Assembly (NCBI RefSeq): GCF_013393325.1
Contig: NZ_QJRC01000098.1
Coordinates: forward strand, 248,001-312,000
Direction of reading: 5' to 3'
Origin: Pseudomonas hunanensis
GTDB taxonomy: Bacteria > Pseudomonadota > Gammaproteobacteria > Pseudomonadales > Pseudomonadaceae
DNA length: 64,000 nt
Position 1 is the first letter of the stretch, and every line of letters starts with the position of its first letter. The notes under the pieces were generated by a model. That model saw nothing but the letters and a program-made list of their open reading frames with translations. It ran no database searches and was not told the DNA's origin. Below are positions 55,298 through 62,449 of this stretch, one piece after another. The position numbers and the translations under genes are program-made.

Positions 55298-56113
55298 ATG
55301 AGCGACTTCAGCACCCTCGAAGTGACCCGCGACCCGCGCGGTTTCGCCACCCTGTGGCTGAGCCGCGAGGACAAGAACAACGCCTTCAACGCGCAGATGA
55401 TCCGCGAGCTGATCGTGGCCATCGACCAGTTGGCCGAAGACGCCAGCCTGCGCTTCGTGCTGCTGCGCGGCCGCGGCCGGCACTTCAGCGCCGGCGCCGA
55501 CCTGGCCTGGATGCAGCAATCGGCGCAGCTGGACTTCAATACCAACCTGGATGATGCCCACGAACTGGGCGAGCTGATGTACGCCCTGCACCGCCTCAAG
55601 GCCCCTACCCTGGCGGTGGTGCAAGGTGCAGCCTTTGGCGGCGCGCTGGGTTTGATCAGTTGCTGTGACATGGCCATCGGCGCCGAAGACGCCCAGCTGT
55701 GCCTGTCGGAAGTACGCATCGGCCTGGCCCCGGCAGTGATCAGCCCGTTCGTGGTCAAGGCCATTGGCGAGCGTGCCGCGCGCCGCTATGCGCTCACCGC
55801 AGAGCGCTTCAGCGGCGTGCGCGCCCGCGAGCTGGGCCTGCTGGCCGAGGTGTATCCAGCCAGCGAGCTGGACGCCCACGTCGAAGCCTGGGTGAACAAC
55901 CTGCTGCAGAACAGCCCACAAGCGTTGCGCGCCACCAAGGACCTGCTGCGCGAAGTGGACGATGGCGAACTCAGCCCGGCCCTGCGCCGTTACTGCGAAA
56001 ACACCATCGCCCGTATCCGCGTCAGCGCCGAAGGCCAGGAGGGCCTGCGCGCCTTCCTGGAAAAACGCCGCCCCGCCTGGCAAACCGATGACAAGAAGGA
56101 GCCGCGCCCATGA
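55298..56113 (+). CDS. liuC: Methylglutaconyl-CoA hydratase (enoyl-CoA hydratase family)
   Basis: 271 residues, crotonase fold. Motifs: HFSAGADLAWM, QGAAFGGALGLISCCDMAI and LSEVRIGLAPAVISPFV. The position between the two methylcrotonyl-CoA carboxylase subunits assigns it to hydration of 3-methylglutaconyl-CoA to HMG-CoA. No HMG-CoA lyase gene is in the window; the operon ends with mccA. It overlaps mccA by 4 bases (ATGA). Confidence 0.93.
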   Translation: MSDFSTLEVTRDPRGFATLWLSREDKNNAFNAQMIRELIVAIDQLAEDASLRFVLLRGRGRHFSAGADLAWMQQSAQLDFNTNLDDAHELGELMYALHRLKAPTLAVVQGAAFGGALGLISCCDMAIGAEDAQLCLSEVRIGLAPAVISPFVVKAIGERAARRYALTAERFSGVRARELGLLAEVYPASELDAHVEAWVNNLLQNSPQALRATKDLLREVDDGELSPALRRYCENTIARIRVSAEGQEGLRAFLEKRRPAWQTDDKKEPRP

Positions 56114-58062
56114 GCCGCCCCGTTTTGACCACCCTGCTGGTCGCCAACCGCGGCGAAATCGCCTGCCGGGTGATGCGCACCGCCAAGGCCATGGGCCTGA
56201 CCACCGTGGCCGTGCACAGCGCCACCGACCGTGACGCCCGGCACAGCCGCGAAGCCGACATCCGCGTCGACCTCGGCGGCACCAAGGCTGCCGAAAGCTA
56301 CCTGCAGGTCGACAAACTGCTGGCCGCGGCCAAGGCCAGCGGCGCCCAGGCCATCCACCCAGGTTATGGCTTCCTGTCCGAGAACGCAGGTTTTGCCCGG
56401 GCCATCGAACAAGCCGGGCTGATTTTCCTCGGCCCACCGGCCAGCGCCATCGACGCCATGGGCAGCAAATCGGCGGCCAAGGCGTTGATGGAGGCTGCCG
56501 GCGTACCGCTGGTGCCGGGCTACCACGGTGAAGCCCAGGACCTGGACACCTTCCGCGCCGCCGCCGAACGCATCGGCTACCCAGTGCTGCTCAAGGCCAG
56601 CGCCGGTGGCGGTGGCAAGGGCATGAAGGTGGTCGAGGAAGAAAGCCAGCTGGCCGACGCCCTGGCCTCGGCCCAGCGTGAGGCGCAATCGTCGTTCGGC
56701 GACTCGCGCATGCTGGTGGAAAAATACGTGCTCAAACCGCGCCACGTAGAGATCCAGGTGTTCGCCGACCAACACGGCAACTGCCTGTACCTCAACGAGC
56801 GTGACTGCTCGATCCAGCGCCGCCACCAGAAAGTGGTCGAAGAAGCTCCCGCCCCCGGCCTCTCGCCAGAACTGCGCCGTGCCATGGGCGAAGCCGCAGT
56901 GCGCGCGGCACAAGCCATCGGCTATGTGGGCGCCGGCACCGTGGAGTTTCTGCTCGACGCCCGTGGCGAGTTCTTCTTCATGGAGATGAACACGCGCCTG
57001 CAGGTGGAGCACCCGGTCACCGAAGCCATTACCGGCCTGGACCTGGTGGCCTGGCAAATTCGCGTGGCCTGCGGCGAAGCCCTGCCGATCACCCAGGAGC
57101 AGGTGCCGCTGATCGGCCATGCCATCGAGGTGCGCCTGTATGCCGAGGACCCGGCCAACGAATTCCTGCCCGCAACCGGCAAGCTGATGTTGTATCGGGA
57201 GTCGGCGCCAGGCGAGGGCCGGCGGGTGGACAGCGGGGTCAGCGAAGGCGATGTGGTGTCGCCGTTCTACGACCCGATGCTGGGCAAGCTGATCGCCTGG
57301 GGCGAAGACCGCGAGCAGGCGCGCCTGCGCTTGCTGGCCATGCTCGACGAGTTCGCCATTGGCGGGCTGAAGACCAACATCGCCTTCCTGCGCCGCATCC
57401 TGGCCCACCCGGCGTTTGCGGCGGCGGAGCTGGATACCGGCTTCATTCCGCGCCACCAGGCGGTTTTGCTGCCGGCACCACAGGCAATGCCAGCAGGTTT
57501 CTGGGAGGCGGCGGCCGAGGCATGGCTGCAAGGCCAGGCCGGCCATCACCGCGATGACGACTGCCATTCGCCGTGGGGTGAGTGCAACGGCCTGCGCTTG
57601 GGCCTGCCAGCGCGTAGCAGCCTGCATCTGGTGAGCGGCGGGCAGGATCAGGCGGTTGCCTTGGAACGCAGTGCTGCGTCTACCTGGCAGCTAACGGGCG
57701 AACAACTGCTGCATGACCAGGACGGCGTACGTCGTCAGCACCTGGCCATCCGCCGGGGTGGCACGCTGTATCTGCAGTGGGATGGCGAGATGCATGCCAT
57801 CGAAGCCTTCGACCCGATCGCGCAGGCGGAAGCCAGCCACAGTCATCAGGGCGGGCTGGGTGCGCCCATGAACGGCAGCATCGTGCGGGTGCTGGTGGAA
57901 CCGGGACAGGTGGTGGAAGCAGGCACCGCGCTGGTGGTGCTGGAGGCCATGAAAATGGAGCACAGCATTCGTGCGCCGCATTCAGGCACAGTGAAGGCAT
58001 TGTTCTGCCAAGAAGGCGATATGGTCAGCGAAGGGACGGTGCTGGTCGAACTGGTGGAATAA
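56110..58062 (+). CDS. mccA: Methylcrotonyl-CoA carboxylase, alpha (biotin) subunit
   Basis: 650 residues. Biotin carboxylase domain (LLVANRGEIACRVMRTAKAM, HPGYGFLSENAGFA, ASAGGGGKGMKVV, EMNTRLQVEHPVTE), a linker, and a C-terminal biotin carrier domain with biotinylated lysine K615 in EAMKMEH, 36 residues from the end. It carboxylates biotin using ATP and bicarbonate. Last gene of the operon; a hairpin follows. Confidence 0.95.
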   Translation: MSRPVLTTLLVANRGEIACRVMRTAKAMGLTTVAVHSATDRDARHSREADIRVDLGGTKAAESYLQVDKLLAAAKASGAQAIHPGYGFLSENAGFARAIEQAGLIFLGPPASAIDAMGSKSAAKALMEAAGVPLVPGYHGEAQDLDTFRAAAERIGYPVLLKASAGGGGKGMKVVEEESQLADALASAQREAQSSFGDSRMLVEKYVLKPRHVEIQVFADQHGNCLYLNERDCSIQRRHQKVVEEAPAPGLSPELRRAMGEAAVRAAQAIGYVGAGTVEFLLDARGEFFFMEMNTRLQVEHPVTEAITGLDLVAWQIRVACGEALPITQEQVPLIGHAIEVRLYAEDPANEFLPATGKLMLYRESAPGEGRRVDSGVSEGDVVSPFYDPMLGKLIAWGEDREQARLRLLAMLDEFAIGGLKTNIAFLRRILAHPAFAAAELDTGFIPRHQAVLLPAPQAMPAGFWEAAAEAWLQGQAGHHRDDDCHSPWGECNGLRLGLPARSSLHLVSGGQDQAVALERSAASTWQLTGEQLLHDQDGVRRQHLAIRRGGTLYLQWDGEMHAIEAFDPIAQAEASHSHQGGLGAPMNGSIVRVLVEPGQVVEAGTALVVLEAMKMEHSIRAPHSGTVKALFCQEGDMVSEGTVLVELVE

Positions 58063-58069
58063 GGGTACG

Positions 58070-58088
58070 GGGGCCGCTTTGCGGCCCC
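58070..58088 (+). terminator. Hairpin after mccA
   Basis: GGGGCCGC and GCGGCCCC pair around TTT just after the mccA stop. There is no T-run; it lies between convergent genes and probably ends or stabilises the mccA message. Confidence 0.55.
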
Positions 58089-58094
58089 GGCATT

Positions 58095-58748
58095 CTAGAA
58101 GGCGCCATGCACCCGCACGACCACACCGATAAACTCGCATCCCTCTTCACACAGGATTGTCGGATAGCGCGTATTCAGCGGCTTGAGCATCTTGTCGCCA
58201 CCCTCTTCGACCAACTGCCGCAACACAGCAGGCCGCCCCGGCTGGCGCGCAATCACCAGCCTGCCGGGCTCTACCGGCAGGCCAGTATCCACCAATACGC
58301 GCATGCCCTCAGGAACACTCTTGCCGCTGGCTGCATTCATCGAGTCGTTTTCAACCAACAGCCAGAACGCATTACCTGCTGGCATGTAATCGGTCTGCTC
58401 GTTGGACTTGGCCGTTTCAGGCAAAGGCCCCTGCAAGTCGGACCAAGCCAACACCGGGAAGCGAAAGCTTGCATAAAGCAGCGCTTCGCCCGACACCGGC
58501 TGCTCGACTGCATAACGCCCAGGGGCTTCGCGCACGATGTTGCGCTCTACCACCATGACTTGTGCTTCCAAAAACACCAGGCCGAGTTTCTCGAGCTTTT
58601 CGTTGATGGTTTCCACCGTCGGCCGCCGCGTGCCGCGCAGCCAATGCCCCACGCCGCCCTGAGTCATGCCCAGGCGTTCAGCCAGCTTGAGCTGGCTGAG
58701 GTTATGTTCGCGCTTGTAGCGCTTGAGAAATGCGTTCCAGTTTTCCAT
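58095..58748 (-). CDS. CI/LexA-like repressor with degenerate S24 peptidase domain
   Basis: 217 residues from ATG at 58748. N-terminal HTH (FLKRYKREHNLSQLKLAERL, GVGHWLRGTRRP) and a C-terminal S24 domain with the nucleophile S136 (VENDSMNA) and the conserved MLKPLNTRYP. The catalytic lysine position is arginine (R177 in VLRQL, aligned with K192 of lambda CI), and the AG cleavage dipeptide appears as L105-Q106. RecA-stimulated self-cleavage is therefore unlikely. It is divergent from a DUF6124 gene, with an AATAC-N5-GTATT dyad next to its start; it may regulate that gene or itself. Confidence 0.82.
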   Translation of the reverse strand: MENWNAFLKRYKREHNLSQLKLAERLGMTQGGVGHWLRGTRRPTVETINEKLEKLGLVFLEAQVMVVERNIVREAPGRYAVEQPVSGEALLYASFRFPVLAWSDLQGPLPETAKSNEQTDYMPAGNAFWLLVENDSMNAASGKSVPEGMRVLVDTGLPVEPGRLVIARQPGRPAVLRQLVEEGGDKMLKPLNTRYPTILCEEGCEFIGVVVRVHGAF

Positions 58749-58758
58749 GAGCGGCAAC

Positions 58759-58773
58759 AATACGGACTGTATT
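58759..58773. promoter_or_regulatory. Operator-like dyad by the repressor gene
   Basis: AATAC-GGACT-GTATT, a perfect 5-base dyad 11 bases upstream of the repressor ATG. A second, wider inverted pair AATCTG (58790-58795) and CAGATT (58822-58827) follows in the same 130-base divergent region. Confidence 0.4.
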
Positions 58774-58878
58774 ACCCACAGCAATACACAATCTGAATTA
58801 TTTATCTGGTATCTAACAGTACAGATTGACCTATCCTGTATTTCCAGTGTGTTTGAAGGGAAATCAGAAGGTATCGCG

Positions 58879-59193
58879 ATGAAACCACCGAAAAACGACG
58901 AAACAGATCTCGACAGCGAAGCGGCCCGCCGCGCTCTCGATTACTACCTCAACCCGAACCCGCCACGGCCCAGCCTGGACAACAAGATCTGGACGCTGCA
59001 CGAAGGCGTAACCAACGACCAGGCCCAGCAGCATGCCATCGCCCTGCTGCGTTGCGCCGCTGCAACCGCCCAGGAAACCGCAAGCCACCAGCACGGTAGC
59101 CAGCGCGAGCTGACCTTCGCCCTGATGCACATGATGGACATGGCGCGGGCACTGCTGGAGCACAAAGGCGCCGGAGAACCGGTTTTCAAGTAA
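58879..59193 (+). CDS. DUF6124-family protein
   Basis: 104 residues from ATG with AGAAGG upstream. The N-terminus (MKPPKNDETDLDSEAARRALDYYL) and the regular helical C-terminal half (AQQHAIALLRCAAATAQETA, LTFALMHMMDMARALLEHK) are those of the small Pseudomonas DUF6124 family, whose function is not known. It is divergent from the repressor gene and coupled by TAATG to a tiny ORF. Confidence 0.75.
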   Translation: MKPPKNDETDLDSEAARRALDYYLNPNPPRPSLDNKIWTLHEGVTNDQAQQHAIALLRCAAATAQETASHQHGSQRELTFALMHMMDMARALLEHKGAGEPVFK

Positions 59194-59267
59194 TGAAGAA
59201 GGGAGAAAACGTGATGGCCTGGAACGGCAAATGCCCCGATTGCCGGGACAAGGAAGCGCATCGGTAA
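59193..59267 (+). CDS. Candidate 24-residue CxxC microprotein
   Basis: The ATG overlaps the stop of the DUF6124 gene by one base (TAATG). The 24 codons begin MKKGENVMAW, contain CPDC and end in EAHR before TAA. An AGGGAGA purine run at 59199-59205 could also drive starts at the in-frame GTG (59211) or ATG (59214), giving 17-18 residues. The CxxC suggests zinc or redox chemistry. Translation is unproven. Confidence 0.4.
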   Translation: MKKGENVMAWNGKCPDCRDKEAHR

Positions 59268-59297
59268 AACTTTTTTACCGAATTAGCGAAAATTCAT

Positions 59298-59325
59298 TTG
59301 ACTGGCAAATGATAACGATTATTAT
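59298..59325 (+). promoter_or_regulatory. Fur-controlled promoter of the PrrF small RNA
   Basis: TTGACT (59298-59303), 16 bases, then TATTAT (59320-59325). A Fur box TGATAACGATTATTA (59310-59324) matches the 7-1-7 consensus TGATAATnATTATCA at all but two defined positions and covers the -10, so iron-loaded Fur should shut the promoter. Confidence 0.85.
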
Positions 59326-59331
59326 TGCACT

Positions 59332-59442
59332 CAGCTGATCGCGAGATCTGCTGGATAACCTGGAGCTTAGGTCGCTCTCAGATTATCTCCTCATCAGGCT
59401 AATCACGGTTTTTGACCCGGCTTTTTGCCGGGTCTTTTTTTT
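59332..59442 (+). ncRNA. prrF: PrrF-family iron-responsive small RNA
   Basis: About 110 bases from the expected start near 59332 to the end of the terminator. It contains the PrrF conserved parts TCGCGAGATC near the 5' end, the target-pairing core CTCCTCATCAGGCTAATCAC (59384-59403) and a G-C rich terminator. PrrF RNAs are made under iron starvation and repress mRNAs for iron-using proteins such as sodB and TCA enzymes. The exact 5' end is inferred from the promoter. Confidence 0.88.
59414..59442 (+). terminator. Rho-independent terminator of PrrF
   Basis: GACCCGGC and GCCGGGTC (8-base perfect stem, TTTTT loop) followed by eight T residues. Confidence 0.95.
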
Positions 59443-59538
59443 GGCTCTTCAGGCTAATGAAGATCGTGATGGCGCGCATGATAGCAAAGGTGTTTCAGGG
59501 CGTGAACGCTCATTACAAAACTTTGCGGAATCAGCACT

Positions 59539-59553
59539 TGAGAATCAATCTCG
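59539..59553 (+). promoter_or_regulatory. Weak second Fur-like box
   Basis: TGAGAATCAATCTCG matches 10 of 14 defined positions of the Fur 7-1-7 motif, in the form often seen before fecI-type genes. It lies 72 bases before the sigma/anti-sigma hybrid gene. Confidence 0.35.
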
Positions 59554-59624
59554 TTTCGCCTACGCTGATCACGCATCAGGGAAGATGCCCCCACCCCTCC
59601 CCTTTATAGAGCAAGGAGCTGTCC

Positions 59625-60140
59625 ATGACCCGTCTGCTGCTGCCCCTTGAACACCCAACCGCTGCCGCCGAACACAATGCCGACGATGCCCTTCTACATG
59701 CCCTGAAACGGCTGCCACGGCGCGTGCAGCAGGTGTTTCTGCTCAACCGCCTTGACCAGCTGGACTTTGCCACGATCGCTACCCGCCTTGATCTACCACT
59801 GGCAAGCATTGAACGGAACATGGACCAAGCGCTGCAGGTGGGCCGCTCGCGCCGGGATGTACTAGCGAGTGTTGCCGGGCAATGGTATGTGCGCTTGCAG
59901 AGCCCACAGGTGACAGCGTGCGAGCGGATCGACTTCCGCCGCTGGCTGGATGCGGACCCGGCTAACTTGCAAGCGTTTCATGAGACAGAGCTACGCTGGC
60001 GCAGCCTGCTGGCACCGGCACGACAACTGGGCCACGACGGCTGGTATCGGCAAGGCCGGGCTGCGCTGTCGCTGGGTGGTTGCTCGATTGCGGTGGGGCT
60101 TGGCGTTACAGCCCTGGTACTGTTCGGCTTCTGGGCCTGA
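59625..60140 (+). CDS. Mini hybrid: sigma region 4, FecR-type N-domain and one membrane helix
   Basis: 171 residues with AAGGAG before ATG. Residues about 22-72 match region 4 of FecI-type ECF sigma factors (LKRLPRRVQQVFLLNRLDQL, FATIATRLDLPLASIERNM). Residues about 80-128 match the FecR cytoplasmic anti-sigma domain (SVAGQWYVRLQSPQVTACER, RRWLDADPANLQAFHE). A hydrophobic helix at 148-170 ends the protein, so no periplasmic signalling part exists. Sigma region 2 is absent and no TonB receptor gene is adjacent. It resembles a shrunken version of IutY, the P. putida protein joining sigma and anti-sigma domains. It may be a decaying fecIR fusion or an independent membrane-held regulator. Confidence 0.72.
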   Translation: MTRLLLPLEHPTAAAEHNADDALLHALKRLPRRVQQVFLLNRLDQLDFATIATRLDLPLASIERNMDQALQVGRSRRDVLASVAGQWYVRLQSPQVTACERIDFRRWLDADPANLQAFHETELRWRSLLAPARQLGHDGWYRQGRAALSLGGCSIAVGLGVTALVLFGFWA

Positions 60141-60301
60141 TCCTCGCTTCAGCCGCCCAAACACTGCTCGCATACGCCCAGCAGGCTACTGTACATTGTC
60201 AAGGAGCGGCCGCAACCGCTTGCAATTGGGTTGAAACCGGCGCGTAAGACAGCTGCCGATCACGCCCCTGTTTCGCGCCCCCTCCCGGAAACCGCCCCTC
60301 C

Positions 60302-61555
60302 ATGCCTGTCAGCGAAAACGCATCGATCATCTGGGTCGTAGCCGCCCTCGCCACTTGCGGCGTCATCCTGCGCCCCTGGCGTATTCCGGAGTACGCCTGG
60401 GCCATGGGCGGCGCACTGCTGCTGACCGCTCTTGGCCTGATCACGCCGCACAGCGCGCTGGCTGCGGTGGCCGAAGGCAGCGACGTCTACCTGTTCCTGA
60501 TCGGCATGATGGTGCTGGCCGAGCTTGCTCGCCAGGAAGGCCTGTTCGACTGGCTGGCCCACTATGCCGTCCAGCACGCGCGAGGATCGGGGCAACGGCT
60601 GTTCGACCTGGTGTTCCTGGTGGGGACGCTGGTCACTGTTTTTTTGTCCAACGATGCCACGGCGGTGGTGCTGACCCCAGCAGTCTACGCGGCGTGCAAG
60701 GCCGCCAAGGCCGAGCCTTTGCCGTACCTGTTCATCTGCGCCTTCATCGCCAACGCCGCCAGCTTCGTGCTGCCCATCTCGAACCCGGCCAACCTCGTGG
60801 TATTTGGCAGCCAGATGCCGCCGCTACTGGACTGGTTAAGACAGTTCAGCCTGCCATCACTGGCGGCAATTGCCCTGACCTACGTGGCCCTGCGCCTGTC
60901 TCAGCGCCGACAGATCCGCCAGCCGCTGGCCTTGAACGTTCAAACCCTGTCACTGAGCGCGGGCGCACGGTTGTGCGCAGTGGGTATCGCCTTCACCGCG
61001 GTCTTGCTGCTGGGCGCCTCGGCGCTGGACCAGGCGCTGGGGCTGCCGACATTCTGCGCGGGGGTAGCGACCACCGCCCTGATCCACCTGCGCCAGCGGC
61101 GCAGCCCGACGCCAGTGTTGCGCCATGTCGCGTGGGGCGTGCTGCCACTTGTAGCAGGCTTGTTCGTGCTGGTCGAAGCGGTCGCCCAAACCGGCCTGGT
61201 GGTGCGTCTTGCCCATGCGCTGGCGGCGCTCGCCGAGGGCTCGCTGAACACAGCCAGTTGGGTAGCGGGCACAGGGGTTGCTATTGCCAGCAACCTGATG
61301 AACAACCTGCCGACCGGGCTGATTGCCGGGGCCATGGGGTCGGTCGTCGAGTTGCCGCAGCAAACTACCGCGGCTTTGCTGATCGGCGTGGACCTGGGCC
61401 CGAATCTGTCGATTACCGGATCGCTGGCCACGCTGCTATGGTTGGTCGCGATCCGCCGTGAAGGAGAGCACGTGGGGGCCTGGCACTTCTTACGCCTGGG
61501 GCTATTGGTAATGCCCCCTGCCCTGGCTGCCGCGCTGCTGGCGTTGTGGGTGTAA
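60302..61555 (+). CDS. ArsB-like anion permease
   Basis: 417 residues, about 11-12 hydrophobic helices. The ArsB/ion-transporter family motifs are LIGMMVLAELARQEGLFDWLA, VFLSNDATAVVLTPAVYAACKAAK, FIANAASFVLPISNPANLVVFG and NLMNNLPTGLIAGA. These are close to ArsB arsenite carriers. There is no arsR, arsC or arsH beside it, so arsenite export is only one option; a general inorganic-anion role is possible. No clear Shine-Dalgarno precedes ATG 60302. Convergent with the tRNA-Gly transcript. Confidence 0.8.
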   Translation: MPVSENASIIWVVAALATCGVILRPWRIPEYAWAMGGALLLTALGLITPHSALAAVAEGSDVYLFLIGMMVLAELARQEGLFDWLAHYAVQHARGSGQRLFDLVFLVGTLVTVFLSNDATAVVLTPAVYAACKAAKAEPLPYLFICAFIANAASFVLPISNPANLVVFGSQMPPLLDWLRQFSLPSLAAIALTYVALRLSQRRQIRQPLALNVQTLSLSAGARLCAVGIAFTAVLLLGASALDQALGLPTFCAGVATTALIHLRQRRSPTPVLRHVAWGVLPLVAGLFVLVEAVAQTGLVVRLAHALAALAEGSLNTASWVAGTGVAIASNLMNNLPTGLIAGAMGSVVELPQQTTAALLIGVDLGPNLSITGSLATLLWLVAIRREGEHVGAWHFLRLGLLVMPPALAAALLALWV

Positions 61556-61660
61556 CCCAGCGCACGCCTGGGGCTCTGAAGCGGCGCTTGATCTAACCAG
61601 CGCTGAAATTGCCGGGTAAGCAGCCGCCAACCCAGCCATAGGTAAAAAATCCCCAAAAAA

Positions 61661-61681
61661 AAGAGGCCATTAAGGCCTCTT
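61661..61681 (-). terminator. Terminator of the tRNA-Gly transcript (possibly two-way)
   Basis: AAGAGGCC and GGCCTCTT (8-base stem, ATTAA loop). Read on the minus strand the stem is followed by a run of T; read on the plus strand by CTTTTT, so it may also stop the ArsB gene. Confidence 0.88.
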
Positions 61682-61716
61682 CTTTTTGATCCCAGCGACG
61701 CACTGAGGATCGAATT

Positions 61717-61792
<76 letters not shown>

Positions 61793-61855
61793 GTCGTGAT
61801 GGGAGCCATTCTAGCGATTTCTAAAACAGCGTCAACCCCTTGATTCAAAAAAGTT

Positions 61856-62416
61856 TTATTTTTGTTCCGAGCCTTCGCGCAGGTGCGGCCAGGCAGCCAG
61901 CAGGTAATGCACCATAGACCACAGCGTCAGCCCCGCCGCCACCAGCAGCAGGCCGTAGCCCAGGATCACCCAGAAGGTCACTGCCGGCGGGTTGGCCAAC
62001 AGAATCACCAGGGCGAGCATCTGCGCCGCCGTCTTCCACTTGCCAAGGTTGGACACCGCCACATGTGCCCGTGCACCCAGCTCGGCCATCCACTCGCGCA
62101 GTGCCGACACCACGATTTCGCGACCGATGATCACTGCCGCAGGCAGGGTCAGCCAGAAGTTGGCGTGGGTTTGCACCAGCAGCACCAAGGCCACCGCCAC
62201 CATCAGCTTGTCGGCCACAGGGTCCAGGAAGGCACCGAACGGCGTGCTCTGCTGCAGGCGACGCGCCAGGTAGCCGTCCAGCCAGTCGGTGGCGGCGGCG
62301 ACGGCGAACACACTGCTGGCGGCCATGTAGCTCCAGTGATAAGGCACATAGAACAGCAGAATGAAGATCGGGATGAGCAGGACGCGTAGAACGGTGAGCA
62401 GGTTTGGAATATTCAT
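61856..62416 (-). CDS. pgsA: Phosphatidylglycerophosphate synthase
   Basis: 186 residues, CDP-alcohol phosphatidyltransferase. The signature is DWLDGYLARRLQQSTPFGAF followed by LDPVADKL, with four to five membrane helices. It joins CDP-diacylglycerol and glycerol-3-phosphate on the way to phosphatidylglycerol. ATG at 62416 (MNIPNLLTVLRV) is the family start; six codons upstream are also open. Located 33 bases after uvrC on the same strand, the usual uvrC-pgsA order of gamma-proteobacteria. Confidence 0.95.
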   Translation of the reverse strand: MNIPNLLTVLRVLLIPIFILLFYVPYHWSYMAASSVFAVAAATDWLDGYLARRLQQSTPFGAFLDPVADKLMVAVALVLLVQTHANFWLTLPAAVIIGREIVVSALREWMAELGARAHVAVSNLGKWKTAAQMLALVILLANPPAVTFWVILGYGLLLVAAGLTLWSMVHYLLAAWPHLREGSEQK

Positions 62417-62449
62417 CGGTACGACTGGCTGCAAGTTGAGCCCGGCATT

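Noticed and set aside
53543..56437. 964-residue minus-strand frame opposite the mcc genes
   Set aside because: Antisense artefact of GC-rich codon bias over strongly supported plus-strand genes.
58079..60140. Prophage remnant around the CI-like repressor
   Set aside because: Only the repressor is phage-like; no cro, excisionase, integrase or structural gene accompanies it.
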